Assembly (NCBI GenBank): GCA_910585005.1
Contig: CAJUCN010000007.1
Coordinates: 88,068-152,067, forward strand
Source of the DNA: an uncultured Lachnospiraceae bacterium
Lineage (GTDB): Bacteria > Bacillota > Clostridia > Lachnospirales > Lachnospiraceae
Direction: 5' to 3'
Length of the DNA: 64,000 nt
The notes beneath the pieces are model-generated. The model had not been told where the DNA came from, did no database searches, and saw only the letters and a list, made by a program, of their open reading frames with translations. How positions within the stretch are numbered: the first letter of the stretch is position 1; each line of letters starts with the position of its first letter. Both the position numbers and the translations under genes were made by a program. This document shows, piece by piece, positions 41,593 through 51,171 of this stretch.

Positions 41593-42210
41593 ATGGGAAT
41601 TTGTTATATCATAGGCGCAGGGGAAATTAGTCCATTAGCTTTTGTTCCACGAAAAGAAGATCTGGTCATTGCCTGCGACGGCGGATACCGGCATGGCAGG
41701 CGAGAGGATATCAGGATGGATCTGGTGATTGGTGATTTTGATTCTCTGGGATTTTTGCCGGATCACCCCCATGTGGTCAGGCTGAAGCCGGAAAAGGACG
41801 ACACGGATACCGGCTATGCCGTGAAAACAGGATTAGAAAGAGGATACCGGGAGTTTATGATATATGGGGGGACCGGGGGGCGCATTTCCCATACCATAGC
41901 CAATATCCAGCTTCTTTGCGGCCTGGCAAAAAAAGGCTGCCACGGCACGCTGATAGGGAAGGATGGGTGGTACCGTGTGATCTGCAATGAGGAGATTTGT
42001 TTTGATCAAGGACATACCGGATTTTTGTCCGTGTTTTGTATGGGGGATAAAGCCTGTGGCGTGTATGAGACAGGGTTAAAGTATGAACTGTGTGATGCTG
42101 TCCTTACAAAGGAATACCCGGTAGGTGTGAGTAATGAGTTTATAGGGAAGGAAAGCAGGGTATCAGTTAAGGAAGGGATGCTGCTGCTGATTGGGGAAAA
42201 TAAGGAGTAA
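41593..42210 (+). CDS. thiN: Thiamine diphosphokinase
   Basis: 205 residues. Transfers pyrophosphate from ATP to thiamine. IACDGGYRHG, LVIGDFDSLG, PEKDDTDTGYAVKTGLERGY and YGGTGGRISHTIANIQLL are the conserved blocks. Complete. Convergent with an ECF transporter subunit that may import a vitamin, perhaps thiamine-related. Confidence 0.93.
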   Translation: MGICYIIGAGEISPLAFVPRKEDLVIACDGGYRHGRREDIRMDLVIGDFDSLGFLPDHPHVVRLKPEKDDTDTGYAVKTGLERGYREFMIYGGTGGRISHTIANIQLLCGLAKKGCHGTLIGKDGWYRVICNEEICFDQGHTGFLSVFCMGDKACGVYETGLKYELCDAVLTKEYPVGVSNEFIGKESRVSVKEGMLLLIGENKE

Positions 42211-42212
42211 CG

Positions 42213-42240
42213 GAAGGGGAACGCTTGGGCGTTCCTCTTC
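42213..42240. terminator. Terminator between thiN and the ECF gene
   Basis: AGGGGAACGC/GCGTTCCTCTT stem with a TTGG loop between two convergent genes. T content behind it is modest. Confidence 0.6.
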
Positions 42241-42241
42241 G

Positions 42242-42778
42242 TTAACTGAGTTTCCGGTACAGCTCCAATAGTTGAAAACAGAAACACAAGATCATGGCGG
42301 TAATCGCACCCACAGCCGCCTGAAGGATTTGGAAAGGAAGCTTTAATAGGGCATATTCCGGGGTGCTGTAAAGGAGTGCCCGGCCAAGGGAATAGCCTGT
42401 CACCATGATGATGGCGCCAAGAAAAACGCCAAGACCTGCCCCTAAAATCTTCCGGTCTTTCAAGGTGTGACGGACGCACAGGGAAATAACGATGGCCTGC
42501 AGCCCGTGGGTGGCTAATGATACAAACATTGGGGCAGGGTAAAAGAAAAAATCCCCAAGGAAGGCGCCCACGCCGCCTACCAAGAACGCGCCAAAGGGGT
42601 CAAGTAAAATGCCGGCAGTGCAGATCACAATGTCATTTAAGTACAAATGCCCGCCGGGGACTGGCACGCCAAAGGAGCTTAAGGCTACGTTCATGGCCAT
42701 CAGCATTGCCGTGACGGTCATCCAGCGCAGGGATGCTTTGCCGCCTAGAGTGGTTTGTGGTTTTGTCTGTGTTGTCAT
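42242..42778 (-). CDS. ECF transporter S-component (vitamin-binding membrane subunit)
   Basis: 178 residues, five to six helices. SLRWMTVTAMLMAMNVALSS at the N-terminus (the AxxxA-like contact for EcfT), GGHLYLNDIVICTAGILLDP and GAFLGDF are typical of S-components that bind a vitamin and dock to the shared EcfAAT module. The ligand cannot be told from the sequence; thiN next door suggests a thiamine precursor. GGGAGGG ahead of ATG 42778. A palindrome lies upstream (42795-42819). Confidence 0.82.
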   Translation of the reverse strand: MTTQTKPQTTLGGKASLRWMTVTAMLMAMNVALSSFGVPVPGGHLYLNDIVICTAGILLDPFGAFLVGGVGAFLGDFFFYPAPMFVSLATHGLQAIVISLCVRHTLKDRKILGAGLGVFLGAIIMVTGYSLGRALLYSTPEYALLKLPFQILQAAVGAITAMILCFCFQLLELYRKLS

Positions 42779-42794
42779 AAAAATCCCTCCCGTG

Positions 42795-42819
42795 TATGAT
42801 AAGAACTATGGTTATCATA
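42795..42819. promoter_or_regulatory. Inverted repeat upstream of the ECF gene
   Basis: TATGATAA (42795-42802) and TTATCATA (42812-42819) with a 9-base centre, 17 bases before the ECF start. Likely a repressor site or a promoter-overlapping operator. Confidence 0.5.
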
Positions 42820-42860
42820 TACAGGAGGTGGATTGGTGAAAAGTGCCAGAATGGATATAT

Positions 42861-43712
42861 TTAATCGTGCCAGTTTTTGGCGAAGAATGCAACGGCAATG
42901 GCGCCAGGACCTACATGGGTTCCGATGGTCCCGCCTACTGTGCTGATAGCAAGGCTTTGGGTGTGTTCCGTCCACAGTTCTTTACTGTCTTCTATGTATT
43001 TCTTAAGAAGGCTGTCATTTAATCCCGTGTACCCAAGAAAATAAGGTTTTTTAAAATCAATGCCGCATTCCTTGATTTTTTGGACTAAGAAGTTGTTTCC
43101 CTGTTTGGAGCCTCTTGCCTTTCCTAAAATGGCAACTTCGCCGTTTTCAATGGCAATAACCGGCTTGATGGAAAGGACTCCGCCGGCAAAGGCAACAGCC
43201 TTGCTTACACGGCCGCCTTTTTTCAGATATTCCAGTGTGTCTAAAAGAGCGATCAGATGGATTTGTTTCTTTTGCGTTTCCAACTTTTCTACGATGGAAG
43301 GGGCGTCCATTCCCTGGTCCTTTAGTTGGAGGGCGTATTCGATCAATGCATGTTCCCCTACGGTAACGTTTTCGCTGTCTACCACATAGGCTTTTCCTTC
43401 GTATTCCGATGCGGCGAGACAGGCGCTTTGGTAAGTGCCGGAAAGCTTGGCGGATAAGGTGATGATGATCACTTCTTTGCCTTGTGACACTGCTTTTTGG
43501 ATTGCGGAGGCGAAGTCAAAAGGAGGGATCTGGCTGGTGGTGGGAAGTTCGCCGCTTTCAATCAGTTTTTCGTAAAACTCCTGGTGGGAGAGATTTACCC
43601 CATCCTGATACTGGGTATCTCCAAAGGTAATGGTCATGGGAAGGACCGTGACATCTTTCCGTGTCTGATCTGTGATATCTGATGCGGAATCGGTAATGAT
43701 TTGAATGCTCAT
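42861..43712 (-). CDS. DegV-family fatty-acid-binding protein (FakB-like)
   Basis: 283 residues. IITDSASDI at the N-terminus, PTTSQIPPFDF, LSAKLSGTYQSA and GGRVSKAVAFAGGVLSIKPVI are the DegV signature. Such proteins present a fatty acid to the kinase FakA. ATG 43712 is chosen: GGAG is seven bases ahead. The longer ATG (43724) is part of that ribosome site. Single gene. Confidence 0.92.
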   Translation of the reverse strand: MSIQIITDSASDITDQTRKDVTVLPMTITFGDTQYQDGVNLSHQEFYEKLIESGELPTTSQIPPFDFASAIQKAVSQGKEVIIITLSAKLSGTYQSACLAASEYEGKAYVVDSENVTVGEHALIEYALQLKDQGMDAPSIVEKLETQKKQIHLIALLDTLEYLKKGGRVSKAVAFAGGVLSIKPVIAIENGEVAILGKARGSKQGNNFLVQKIKECGIDFKKPYFLGYTGLNDSLLKKYIEDSKELWTEHTQSLAISTVGGTIGTHVGPGAIAVAFFAKNWHD

Positions 43713-43873
43713 AATTTTCTCCATTCTGTGCTAAGTGACATATTTAGTAACTATTTTTTATATTGTGACAAAGTGTATCACAACCATAACGGTACGTCAA
43801 ATTTTATGTATATTTCCTGTTTTCAGAACCGGGAAAGGGGATCTTCGCATTTGGTTTCGTTGCCCGGCTTATC

Positions 43874-43902
43874 TTGTACCAACTTTTAAAAGATGATATG
43901 AT
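43874..43902 (+). promoter_or_regulatory. Promoter of birA
   Basis: TTGTAC (43874-43879), 17-base spacer, TATGAT (43897-43902). Confidence 0.65.
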
Positions 43903-43943
43903 AAAAAGGCATTGATTATTTAAGAAATAAGGACGGTATCAAT

Positions 43944-44954
43944 ATGACAGTCAAAGAACAGGTGCTTCTTTTTTTGGAGCGGCACAGGGAAAACGCAGTC
44001 TCAGGGGAAGAACTTGCCAGGCAGCTTTCGGTGAGCCGGGCAGCCATTTGGAAGGCAATCAAATCCCTGCAAAAGGATGGCTATGCCATTGAAGGGGTAA
44101 ACAACAAAGGCTATACCTTAACAAAGGCGCCGGATATCCTGTCTGCGGCGTATATTGAACAGGAGCTTCAAAAGGCAGGCTTTACGATCCCGGTGAAGAC
44201 AGAGCGGATGGTCAGCTCTACCAATACGGTGTTGAAGCAATATGTATCAGAAGGGCAAAAGGAAGATATGATTTTGCTTGCAGAGGAGCAAAGCGGCGGC
44301 AGGGGAAGAAGAGGGCGTGCTTTTTTTTCACCGGAAGGATCCGGCCTTTATATGAGCCTATTACTGCATCCTGAAATGACACCGGAGGAAGCAACGATGT
44401 TGACTACCGTTGCGGCGGCGGCGGTGGCGCAAGCTGTGGAGCAGGTGTCAGGCGTGGATGTGGGGATCAAATGGGTAAATGATGTGTGGGTCCGGAAGAA
44501 AAAGATCTGCGGCATCCTGACAGAAGGCTCTGTGTCCATGGAAGACGGGCATCTGGAATATGCCATTGTGGGGATTGGTATTAATGTCTATGAGCCTGTG
44601 GGCGGTTTTCCGGAAGAAATCAAAGAGGTGGCGGGGGCAGTGTTTCCCAATGACGTATCAAGAGAGAACCTACGCAACCGCATTGCATCCGGGGTATTGG
44701 CACAATTTTTGGAATATTACCACAAGCTTCCGGAACGGGTTTATCTGGAAGAGTACCGGAAGCGTTCTGTCGTGATTGGAAGACAGGTAAAGATTATCCA
44801 GCCGGAGGGGGCAAAACCGCCAGAGATGGTACGCGGTGCATCCAGGGAACATGGACTGGCGGTAGGAATCGATGACCAGTGCCATTTGCTTGTCCGTTAC
44901 GATGACGGAACGACGGAAAGCCTTTCCAACGGAGAAATTAGTATCAAATTATAG
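43944..44954 (+). CDS. birA: Biotin protein ligase with HTH domain (BirA)
   Basis: 336 residues. N-terminal winged helix (SGEELARQLSVSRAAIWKAI, about 18-37), the catalytic domain with SSTNTVLK, GRGRRGRAFFSPEGSGLYMSLLL and the KWVNDVWV motif, and a small C-terminal SH3-like domain (YRKRSVVIGRQVKI). Attaches biotin to carboxylases and can repress biotin genes when loaded. None of those genes is adjacent. Confidence 0.95.
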   Translation: MTVKEQVLLFLERHRENAVSGEELARQLSVSRAAIWKAIKSLQKDGYAIEGVNNKGYTLTKAPDILSAAYIEQELQKAGFTIPVKTERMVSSTNTVLKQYVSEGQKEDMILLAEEQSGGRGRRGRAFFSPEGSGLYMSLLLHPEMTPEEATMLTTVAAAAVAQAVEQVSGVDVGIKWVNDVWVRKKKICGILTEGSVSMEDGHLEYAIVGIGINVYEPVGGFPEEIKEVAGAVFPNDVSRENLRNRIASGVLAQFLEYYHKLPERVYLEEYRKRSVVIGRQVKIIQPEGAKPPEMVRGASREHGLAVGIDDQCHLLVRYDDGTTESLSNGEISIKL

Positions 44955-45017
44955 CTAAAAAATGAAATAAAGACAGCATGTATTATGTACAGGCATGAGA
45001 TAAAAGGAGGATGGCTT

Positions 45018-47243
45018 ATGGTGACGGTCAATGAGAAAGAAAAAGTGTTCCATTTAAATAACGGACGGATCAGCTATTTGTTCTATGTGATGGAAAGCGG
45101 GCAGTTGGGACATCTATATTTCGGGAAGGCGTTAAATCCGGAGGGAAACTATCTTCATATGGTGGAAAAGGCGCACCGTCCAATGTCAGTTTGTATCCGG
45201 GAGGGTGATTTATATACTTCTTATGAACATCTGCGCCAGGAGTATCCCTGTTATGGCACATCCGACTACCGTTATCCGGCCCTGGAGATCCAGGGCAGTG
45301 ATGGCAGCAGGATTTGTAAACCGGAATATCAGGGATATGAGGTCATAAAAGGCAAAAAGCCTTTGGAGGGCCTTCCGGCCACTTATGTGGAGAGGGAAGA
45401 AGAGGCGGAAACTTTGGAGATTTATTTGAAGGATGCCTTAAGAGGGCTGGAAGTGGTTCTTTCCTATACGATATTCAGGGATGTGGATGGAATTGCGAGA
45501 AGCGCCCGGTTTGCCAATCGGGGACAGGAAGGGTTTTTTATCAACAGGGTCATGAGTATGAGTGTGGACCTGCCGGATGCGGATTTCCAAAGCGTGCAAT
45601 TATCCGGTTCCTGGTCCAGAGAGCGTTATGTGAAGGTACGGGATTTAGATCCGGGGATTACGGCAGTATCAAGTATGCGGGGAAACTCTTCCCATCAGCA
45701 CAATCCTTTCCTCGCCCTCAAGAGGAAAAATGCCACAGAACAAAGCGGGCAGGTCTATGGATTTAGCCTGGTTTACAGTGGCAATTTCCTTGCACAGGCG
45801 GAGGTGGACAATTATCAGGTGCTCCGCGTGATGCTGGGGATCAATCCCTTTGGTTTCCAGTGGAAGTTAGAACCGGGCGAAAGCTTTGTGGCTCCGGAGG
45901 CGGTGATGGTATATTCCGAAGAAGGGCTTAACGGCATGAGCCGTCAGTTCCACAGGCTTTACCGGAACCGCTTGGCGAGAGGGTACTGGAGAGACAAAGA
46001 AAGACCGGTACTGATCAACAACTGGGAGGCGACACAGTTTGCGTATGTGGAAGATGATCTGGTTACGTTTGCAACGAAGGCAAAAGAATGTGGCGTGGAA
46101 CTGTTTGTGCTGGATGATGGCTGGTTTGGAGCTAGAAATAATGATAAATGCGGGCTTGGGGACTGGAAAGCAAATAGGGATAAGCTTCCCGGTGGCATAG
46201 AAGGGCTGTCCGCCAAAATCGAAGCGCTGGGCATGAAATTCGGGCTTTGGTTTGAGCCGGAGATGGTCAATAAAGACAGCGATTTTTTCCGCAGCCATCC
46301 GGATTACATCATAGAAACGCCAGGGCGCAGCGCATCCCACGGAAGAAACCAATTTGTTTTGGATTTTACCAGAAAAGAAGTGGTGGATGCAATCTATGGG
46401 CAGATGCATGATCTTTTGTCAAATGCAAAGATCAGTTATATTAAGTGGGATATGAACCGTTCTATCAGTGAATGTTATTCTACCGCCTACCCGGCGGACC
46501 GGCAGGGAGAGATTTTTCACAGGTATATCCTGGGGGTATATGACCTGCACGAACGGTTGATCCGGGAATTCCCGGAGCTTTTAATTGAATCCTGTTCCAG
46601 CGGCGGCGGGCGGTTTGATGCAGGGATGCTGTACTATGCGCCCCAGGGATGGGTGTCTGACGATTCCGATGCTATTGAGCGCGCAAAGATCCAGTACGGT
46701 ACCAGCCTGGTTTATCCGCTAAGCTGTATGGGCGCCCATGTATCTGCCTGTCCGAATGAACAGGTGGGCAGAACCACACCTATCATAACCCGGGGGAATG
46801 TGGCTTTTACAGGAGCATTTGGATATGAACTGGATTTAAACAAACTAAGTGAAGCGGAAATCGGAATGGTAAAAGAACAGATCCAATTTTATAAAGAAAA
46901 TCGGAGCCTGATTGCCAAAGGGGATTTTTACCGTCTGCTCAGTCCTTTTGAAGGGAATTTTGCAGCGTGGGAAATTGCAGACGAAAAGGGAAGCAGGGCG
47001 TTGGTAACGGTAACGCGGATATTGAGTGAGATAAACGGGCCTTTTAGACGGCTGCCTCTTAGAGGGCTTCGCCGGGACCAGAAATATCATGTGGAAAGCC
47101 GCTATCTGTCCTATGATGCTTACGGGGATGAACTGATGCAGTTTGGAATGATGATGGAAGATAAGTCCTGCGGGCAGGTTATCGACGGGAGCGGCGGCTG
47201 CCAGGATTTTTTGTCTATCCTGTATGAAGTTACTTCTATTTAA
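45018..47243 (+). CDS. GH36 alpha-galactosidase
   Basis: 741 residues. N-terminal beta-sandwich, (beta/alpha)8 barrel and a short C-terminal domain. WEATQFAYVEDDL, LDDGWFGARNNDKCGLGDW, the nucleophile in KWDMNRS (Asp478) and the acid/base region WVSDDSDAIER (about 548-551) identify an intracellular clan-D galactosidase that splits raffinose-type sugars. No signal peptide. ATG 45018 follows AAAGGAGG; the ATG 11 codons earlier has none. Its stop codon overlaps that of the convergent MATE gene by four bases. Confidence 0.94.
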   Translation: MVTVNEKEKVFHLNNGRISYLFYVMESGQLGHLYFGKALNPEGNYLHMVEKAHRPMSVCIREGDLYTSYEHLRQEYPCYGTSDYRYPALEIQGSDGSRICKPEYQGYEVIKGKKPLEGLPATYVEREEEAETLEIYLKDALRGLEVVLSYTIFRDVDGIARSARFANRGQEGFFINRVMSMSVDLPDADFQSVQLSGSWSRERYVKVRDLDPGITAVSSMRGNSSHQHNPFLALKRKNATEQSGQVYGFSLVYSGNFLAQAEVDNYQVLRVMLGINPFGFQWKLEPGESFVAPEAVMVYSEEGLNGMSRQFHRLYRNRLARGYWRDKERPVLINNWEATQFAYVEDDLVTFATKAKECGVELFVLDDGWFGARNNDKCGLGDWKANRDKLPGGIEGLSAKIEALGMKFGLWFEPEMVNKDSDFFRSHPDYIIETPGRSASHGRNQFVLDFTRKEVVDAIYGQMHDLLSNAKISYIKWDMNRSISECYSTAYPADRQGEIFHRYILGVYDLHERLIREFPELLIESCSSGGGRFDAGMLYYAPQGWVSDDSDAIERAKIQYGTSLVYPLSCMGAHVSACPNEQVGRTTPIITRGNVAFTGAFGYELDLNKLSEAEIGMVKEQIQFYKENRSLIAKGDFYRLLSPFEGNFAAWEIADEKGSRALVTVTRILSEINGPFRRLPLRGLRRDQKYHVESRYLSYDAYGDELMQFGMMMEDKSCGQVIDGSGGCQDFLSILYEVTSI

Positions 47244-48553
47244 CTATGGTTACAGCCACATGAGCGGGGGCTGGCTTTCTTTTCATTTTTTAAGAAAAAA
47301 ATGCAACAAATCCCTAATATTCCCTGTACGGCAGGAATGGTGTACCATACACCGTCAAGACCGCAAAACAGAGGAAGGATAAATACCAGCGCCAAAGTCA
47401 ATAGGATTTCGCCATAGACCAAAATCGTGGACCGGATGATCCTGCGGGTGGCATAAAGATAGGATACTGCCGGTTTGGTCAGGCCGTACAGTGCCATTAC
47501 CAGGGAAAAAGCAGGGGTGGCATGGATGATATAATTGGCGGCCGTTTCAGAAGTTCCATAAAGCTGGGGAAGGAGATCCTGTGAAAGGAAAAAGCTGATA
47601 GCTCCGGCAAGCCCAAAACCTATGCCAAGGGAAAAGGTCCATTTGGCATAGGTTTTTAATGCCTTTTGGTCTCCGTTTCCTTTGCTCAGGGAAAGCAGGG
47701 GCTGGCTTCCGTCACCAATGCCCTGAACCAAAAGTTCCATAAAAGAAATAATGTATGCCAGCACGGCATAAGCGCTTACCGCTTCCTCACCCCCATATTT
47801 TAAGGTTTGCAGGTTCATAAAAATGATCGTGATGGAAGGAAGGTAAGTAAGGCCGAAGGGGGAGAAGGCTACCTGAAGGATGGAGCGGATCATTTGGAGA
47901 TCCGGTTTGAGCTGGGAAAGCGGGAAACGGTGTTTTTTTTGCAGGAAAAATATTCCGCACATAAATAGGGTGATGACTTGTCCAAAAACCGTGGCAAGGG
48001 CGGCGCCTTTAATACCAAGGTCAAGAGCGATCACGAAATAGTAATCCAGAAAAATATTGATCAGGCAGCCAAATGCCATAGAGCACATTGCGTAGAAAGA
48101 CGCGCCATGGTTCCGCATAAGGGGAACCATACCGGTCGCAAAGACCTGGACGATGCTCCCGGTCAAAATATAGCGGAGGTATGTGAGGGCGGGGGAAAGG
48201 AGACTGCCCTTTGCGCCAAGCAAAAGAAGCAAAGGTTTTCCTGCTGCAAGTAAGAGGAAAGTAAGGATCACGGAACTTACAAGCAACAAAAAGAAAGCAT
48301 TTCCCTCAGCGAGAAGTGCTTTTTTCGTATTTTTGGCGCCGATATTTATAGAGACCACAACGGAAGCTCCCATACCGATTCCGGTGCCCAGGGAGATGAT
48401 CAGCGCAACCAAAGGCCATGCAATGTTGATGGCGGCAAGTCCCGGGTCGCCCATGGCTCTGCCTACGAAGATTCCGTCCACGATAGAATAAATTCCGGTC
48501 AGAAGAAAAGACAGCATGGAAGGAAAAATGTACCGCATGTAATTTTTACCCAT
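47240..48553 (-). CDS. MATE-family multidrug efflux transporter
   Basis: 437 residues, twelve helices in two six-helix halves. FPSMLSFLLTGIYSIVDGIFVGRAMGDPGLAAINIAWPL is split over the first two helices as in MATE proteins of Clostridia, and GDGSQPLLSLSKGNGD sits between the halves. Uses a Na or H gradient to export cationic compounds; substrate unknown. AAGGAG ahead of ATG 48553. Its stop codon overlaps that of the GH36 gene by four bases. Confidence 0.92.
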   Translation of the reverse strand: MGKNYMRYIFPSMLSFLLTGIYSIVDGIFVGRAMGDPGLAAINIAWPLVALIISLGTGIGMGASVVVSINIGAKNTKKALLAEGNAFFLLLVSSVILTFLLLAAGKPLLLLLGAKGSLLSPALTYLRYILTGSIVQVFATGMVPLMRNHGASFYAMCSMAFGCLINIFLDYYFVIALDLGIKGAALATVFGQVITLFMCGIFFLQKKHRFPLSQLKPDLQMIRSILQVAFSPFGLTYLPSITIIFMNLQTLKYGGEEAVSAYAVLAYIISFMELLVQGIGDGSQPLLSLSKGNGDQKALKTYAKWTFSLGIGFGLAGAISFFLSQDLLPQLYGTSETAANYIIHATPAFSLVMALYGLTKPAVSYLYATRRIIRSTILVYGEILLTLALVFILPLFCGLDGVWYTIPAVQGILGICCIFFLKNEKKASPRSCGCNHS

Positions 48554-48596
48554 TTGAAACTCCTTGTAATAATGATTCTTGACCCATTATACGGGC

Positions 48597-49913
48597 TTAT
48601 GTAGGATTTTGCAAATATTTCTGTAAAAGGAACAGTGCGGCTACATTGGGGAGGATCATCAGTGCGTTGATCAAATCCGTACATTCCCATACCACATGTA
48701 AGGGCATTACGGCGCCAATGTAGATCATTACAATGTAAGCGACTTTGTAGATATTGATTCCACGGCTGTGGGTCACATACCGGTAGGCCTGTTCCCCAAG
48801 ATAAGACCAGCCGATCAGGGTAGTGATGGCAAAAGCCACAAGGCAAAGGGAGAGGAATACATTTCCCAGCATAGGCAGGTAGGAAAAAGCGGCGTCAGTC
48901 AGCCCGGCTTCATTGACCCCTTCTATGGAGGAGGGATGGAGCAGCATATTGGTGACGATCACCAGGCCGCTTAATAAACACATGACCACCGTATCCCAAA
49001 AAACAGCCGTCATGGAAACGGATGCCTGATGGGCCGGGTTACAGGTATCAGAAGCCGCCGCCGCAATGGCGGCAGTGCCGATGCCGGCTTCATTGGTGAA
49101 AAGCCCCCTGGCAATCCCGTAACGTGCTGTCAGCATTAAGGAGGAGCCTACTGCGCCGCCTACAGCCGCCCGGGGGGCCAGGGCATGGGTGAGGATAAGG
49201 CGGATAGCCGGAAAAAAGGCTTCCCGGTTTAAAACCAACAAAAGAATACAGCTTCCCGTGTAAAGGACGGCCAAAAAGGGAACCAGCTTCATGCACACAT
49301 TTCCAATGGAACGGACGCCTCCCACGATTGCCAGCCCGGCCAAAAAGGCAGCGGCAATTCCTGCAATATGCGGGTTTAGGCCAAAGCTTGCGGTGGTGGT
49401 CTGGGTGATGGAGTTGGATTGGGTGGTGCATCCGACGCCGAAAGCAGCCAGCAGCGTCAATAGGGCGTAGAGTTTGCCGACAGATGCGTTATGTAAACCA
49501 TTTTGCCATACATACATGGGACCGCCCTGATAGGTTCCATCCTGATCACGGCTGCGGAAACGGACGCTTAAGAAACATTCGGCGTAGGCGGTTGCCATAC
49601 CTAAAATGCCGGTGACCCAGCACCAGAAAATAGCGCCGGGGCCGCCTAGCGCAACGGCTGTGGACACGCCGATGATGTTCCCTGTCCCTAAAGTTGCGGC
49701 AAGGGTGGTGGAGAGTGTGGCAAAGACGGAAAGGTTTTTGCCATGTTTGTCTGAGGAGGGAGTTACGGATAATTTAATGGCATGTAAGATATTTTTCTGC
49801 GGGAAGTGAAGTTTCATGGTAAAATAAAGATGGGTTCCCATTAGAAGGAATAAAAGGGGGCCGCTCCACAGAAACTGGTTGATAGATTTTATGCCGGATA
49901 AAAGATACTGCAT
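48597..49913 (-). CDS. Sodium:amino acid symporter (AGCS, alanine/glycine type)
   Basis: 438 residues, about eleven helices. ATLAATLGTGNIIGVSTAVALGGPGAIFW is spread over the first helices, and YGIARGLFTNEAGIGTAAIAAA is the AGCS signature. Imports alanine or glycine with Na. AAGGAGC seven bases ahead of ATG 49913. Monocistronic: 43 bases separate it from the MATE gene on the same strand, and the next gene is divergent. Confidence 0.93.
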   Translation of the reverse strand: MQYLLSGIKSINQFLWSGPLLFLLMGTHLYFTMKLHFPQKNILHAIKLSVTPSSDKHGKNLSVFATLSTTLAATLGTGNIIGVSTAVALGGPGAIFWCWVTGILGMATAYAECFLSVRFRSRDQDGTYQGGPMYVWQNGLHNASVGKLYALLTLLAAFGVGCTTQSNSITQTTTASFGLNPHIAGIAAAFLAGLAIVGGVRSIGNVCMKLVPFLAVLYTGSCILLLVLNREAFFPAIRLILTHALAPRAAVGGAVGSSLMLTARYGIARGLFTNEAGIGTAAIAAAASDTCNPAHQASVSMTAVFWDTVVMCLLSGLVIVTNMLLHPSSIEGVNEAGLTDAAFSYLPMLGNVFLSLCLVAFAITTLIGWSYLGEQAYRYVTHSRGINIYKVAYIVMIYIGAVMPLHVVWECTDLINALMILPNVAALFLLQKYLQNPT

Positions 49914-50019
49914 GGATGCTCCTTGATTACAGGATGAACCTGTGGTTCTTACTATTAATATAGTAGAAAGAAGGTCCTGTTATGAGTGGTTTTATACGGC
50001 TTTAGGGAGAAATGACGGA

Positions 50020-51153
50020 TTGAAACGGAAAAGATGGAAAATCGGGATACCGGCGGTTCTGATCGCACTTGCAGTGTTTTTCAATATCCTGGCAAGAGTA
50101 AGCAAAGGGTTCAGTGAATTTTATGTAAATCAAATTTTTCCTGTCTGGGTGGAGACTTATGGCAGGGTGACCGGTCTGTTTTCCTTTTCAGTAGGGGAAT
50201 GGATGCTTTATCTTGCAGTAGGTCTTGTGGCCATATTGGTGCTGGCCGGAGTCGTCACCTTGGCCCTAAGGCGTGTGCTGCCAGGATGGTGGAAGAGAGC
50301 ATATAAGGGATATGCTATGTTTTTGTATTGGGTATTTGGGATCGTATGTGTGATCATGACATGGAATTGCTTTTTGCTCTACCAGGCGCCGGTAATTTCC
50401 GAGAGGTTTGCAATCGGCGGCAGGCCGGGCAGGGAGTATGGCATAGAAGAGATTGGGATTTTGCGGGATTATGTGGTCACACAGGCCAATGAATTATCCG
50501 TATGTTTTCAGAGGGATGAAAAGGGCTATATTATTTATGACATGGACATGGAGGCGGAGGCTATTGCCCAAATGCAGAGTCTTGCCAGCCTTTTTCCGAA
50601 TCTGGAGGGATACTACCCCAGGCCGAAAAAACTGTTTCTCTCAGGATTTTACAGCCAGCAGTATATTATGGGGTATTATTTTCCCTTTTCCATGGAAGCC
50701 AATATCAATCCGCAGATGTACCTGACGAATATGCCGGTGACCATGTGCCACGAATTGTCTCATTTGAAGGGATTCCTATTGGAGGATGAAGCGAACTTTA
50801 TTGGTTATTTAGCCTGTATTACATCAGAAGATCCCCTTTTTTGCTATAGCGCATTGCTCAGTGTGATCGGTTATCTGGACAGGGATCTGGCGGCTGCAGT
50901 GGGGAGGGACAGCCAGGAATATCAAAGTCATGTCCCCATAAGCAGGCTGGTTGCCGCAGATAGAATGTTTTTGACAAAGGAAGCCTGGCAGCAGGTGGAA
51001 GAAAATGCATTTTGGGATACCCGGACAGTGAGTCAGGCGGCCGACACGTTTTTGAATACCACACTTACTTTGAACGGGGTATCTGACGGTACGGTGAGCT
51101 ACAGCCGGGTAGTGAAGCTGCTTTTGCAGTATTACGATGGAATTTTATATTAA
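50020..51153 (+). CDS. DUF3810 membrane metallopeptidase-like protein
   Basis: About 377 residues. Three helices near the N-terminus and one near residue 110, then a soluble domain with HELSHLKGFLLEDEANF, an HExxH-type zinc site with a downstream Glu, as in DUF3810. Activity is unproven. The frame is open from GTG 49942, but the best start is TTG 50020, with AGGGAGA about ten bases ahead; the sequence before it is not conserved-looking. Next to two other envelope-related hydrolases. Confidence 0.75.
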   Translation: MKRKRWKIGIPAVLIALAVFFNILARVSKGFSEFYVNQIFPVWVETYGRVTGLFSFSVGEWMLYLAVGLVAILVLAGVVTLALRRVLPGWWKRAYKGYAMFLYWVFGIVCVIMTWNCFLLYQAPVISERFAIGGRPGREYGIEEIGILRDYVVTQANELSVCFQRDEKGYIIYDMDMEAEAIAQMQSLASLFPNLEGYYPRPKKLFLSGFYSQQYIMGYYFPFSMEANINPQMYLTNMPVTMCHELSHLKGFLLEDEANFIGYLACITSEDPLFCYSALLSVIGYLDRDLAAAVGRDSQEYQSHVPISRLVAADRMFLTKEAWQQVEENAFWDTRTVSQAADTFLNTTLTLNGVSDGTVSYSRVVKLLLQYYDGILY

Positions 51154-51171
51154 AAAGGGAGTGCGGGATTT

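Noticed and set aside
42836..42960. Small + strand gene behind AGGAGGTGG at 42823
   Set aside because: The ribosome-site-like sequence is part of the inverted-repeat region, and the frame is antisense to the end of the DegV gene.
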